NCBI GenBank assembly: GCA_030430725.1
Contig: JAUIKP010000227.1
Coordinates: 1 to 5,933 of the forward strand
DNA length: 5,933 nt
Reading direction: 5' to 3'
DNA from: Nitrospiria bacterium
GTDB lineage: Bacteria > Nitrospirota > Nitrospiria > Nitrospirales > UBA8639
Shown: positions 5,564 through 5,933 of the stretch, one piece after another
How the letters are laid out: every line of letters starts with the position of its first letter
Position numbering within the stretch: the first letter of the stretch is position 1
Program-made: the position numbers and the translations under genes
The notes under the pieces: model-generated
The model's database searches: none
What the model was told of the DNA's origin: nothing
Seen by the model: only the letters and a program-made list of their open reading frames with translations

Positions 5564-5933
5564 TGACGGCAAACATTCGAATAAAGCACACGGCAATACC
5601 ACGAGCCGGTTACGAATACCAAGACCTCGTCGGCATCGAATTACTGATTCGTCATTACCGTGATCCTGAGCTCTACGCGTGGGTGCTGCTCGAAGCGGAT
5701 GACTCAAATAATCGAGCGCTCGACGACGTTGTGGCTGAGCGCAAAGACGGTTCCTACGAGTTCGTGCAAGTCAAGTTCACCGTAGACTCCGACCGCTACG
5801 AGCTGGATTGGGACTGGCTTCTCTCTAAGAGCAAGAGCGGCACCTCGATGCTCGAAAAGTGGGCGCATTCTCTCGCCGGCGTCGCCGCGAAGGGTCCAAT
5901 CCACAGTGCGGGCCTAAAGACAAATCGTAGACC
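5563..5933 (+). CDS. N-terminal PD-(D/E)xK nuclease-like domain of a probable defence protein (partial, Cap4/DUF4297/Mrr-like)
   Basis: The frame is open to the right edge, so only about 123 N-terminal residues are seen. Numbering from GTG 5563: GYEYQDLVGIELLIRHY at 16-32, WVLLEADD at 40-47, LDDVVAERKDG at 53-63, EFVQVKF at 66-72, then DWDWLLSKSKSGTSMLEKWA at about 81-100. The order E44, D54/D55 and Q69-V-K71 fits a restriction-type nuclease core with a QxK variant. The opening G-Y-x-Y-Q motif is typical of Cap4/DUF4297 nuclease domains, which sit at the N-terminus of CBASS effectors and of large Avs-type NTPases. Acidic residues and K71 are intact, so it may be active. No ATG lies in frame. 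GTG 5563 is chosen for its overlap with the preceding TAG and because conserved sequence starts 15 codons later. The frame is open back to 5338, so a longer form is possible. Which defence family it belongs to depends on the missing C-terminal part. Confidence 0.65.
   Translation, partial: MTANIRIKHTAIPRAGYEYQDLVGIELLIRHYRDPELYAWVLLEADDSNNRALDDVVAERKDGSYEFVQVKFTVDSDRYELDWDWLLSKSKSGTSMLEKWAHSLAGVAAKGPIHSAGLKTNRR

Noticed and set aside
4344..5933. Direct repeat of the ssrA 3' end as an att site, or a CRISPR array
   Set aside because: Only a 7-base TCCACCA match recurs (near 4914), which is expected by chance, and no regularly spaced repeats are present.

Overview
The window reads as chromosomal DNA of a moderately GC-rich bacterium. 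The gene style (TrpD-family gene, short CysD, CysN fused to a CysC-like tail, tmRNA tag ANDNLALAA) recalls Nitrospira-type bacteria to me, but that is an impression without a database search. Nothing in the sequence fixes the taxon.

Positions 1-2844 (+) hold a tightly packed sulfate-assimilation operon. The C-terminal end of a TrpD-like phosphoribosyltransferase overlaps cysD by 4 bases (ATGA), and cysN follows after 2 bases. CysD and CysN together form ATP sulfurylase, which makes adenylylsulfate (APS). Two oddities stand out. CysD carries four cysteines laid out like the iron-sulfur ligands of assimilatory APS reductase. CysN ends in a CysC (APS kinase)-like domain whose ATP-binding loop and active-site motifs have decayed. 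Convergent to this operon, at 3034-3354 (-), is a small guanidinium exporter gene (gdx/sugE).

The centre of the window is a tmRNA gene (ssrA, 3752-4360) that encodes the proteolysis tag ANDNLALAA. It is split by a compact 258-nt group I intron (4086-4343) resembling the IC3 class of tRNA introns. The intron sits inside the T-loop, so the second exon is only 17 nt: one T-loop base, the T-stem and acceptor strands, the discriminator and CCA. P1, P2, P3, P4, P5, P6, P7 and P9 can all be drawn by eye. A strong terminator follows the gene. Just beyond it, outside the intron, lies a single-motif LAGLIDADG homing endonuclease gene (4434-4910). A ribozyme intron with its likely mobility enzyme next door rather than inside is the most unusual feature here.

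After the endonuclease stop codon come a perfect 12-bp inverted repeat, a low-coding stretch with a probably frameshifted small gene, and a good sigma70-like promoter (5212-5239). At the right edge is the start of a gene whose N-terminus looks like the PD-(D/E)xK nuclease domain (Cap4/DUF4297/Mrr-like) found on large anti-phage NTPases. Because ssrA 3' ends are common integration sites, everything right of the terminator may be accessory DNA, although no integrase or att duplication is visible.
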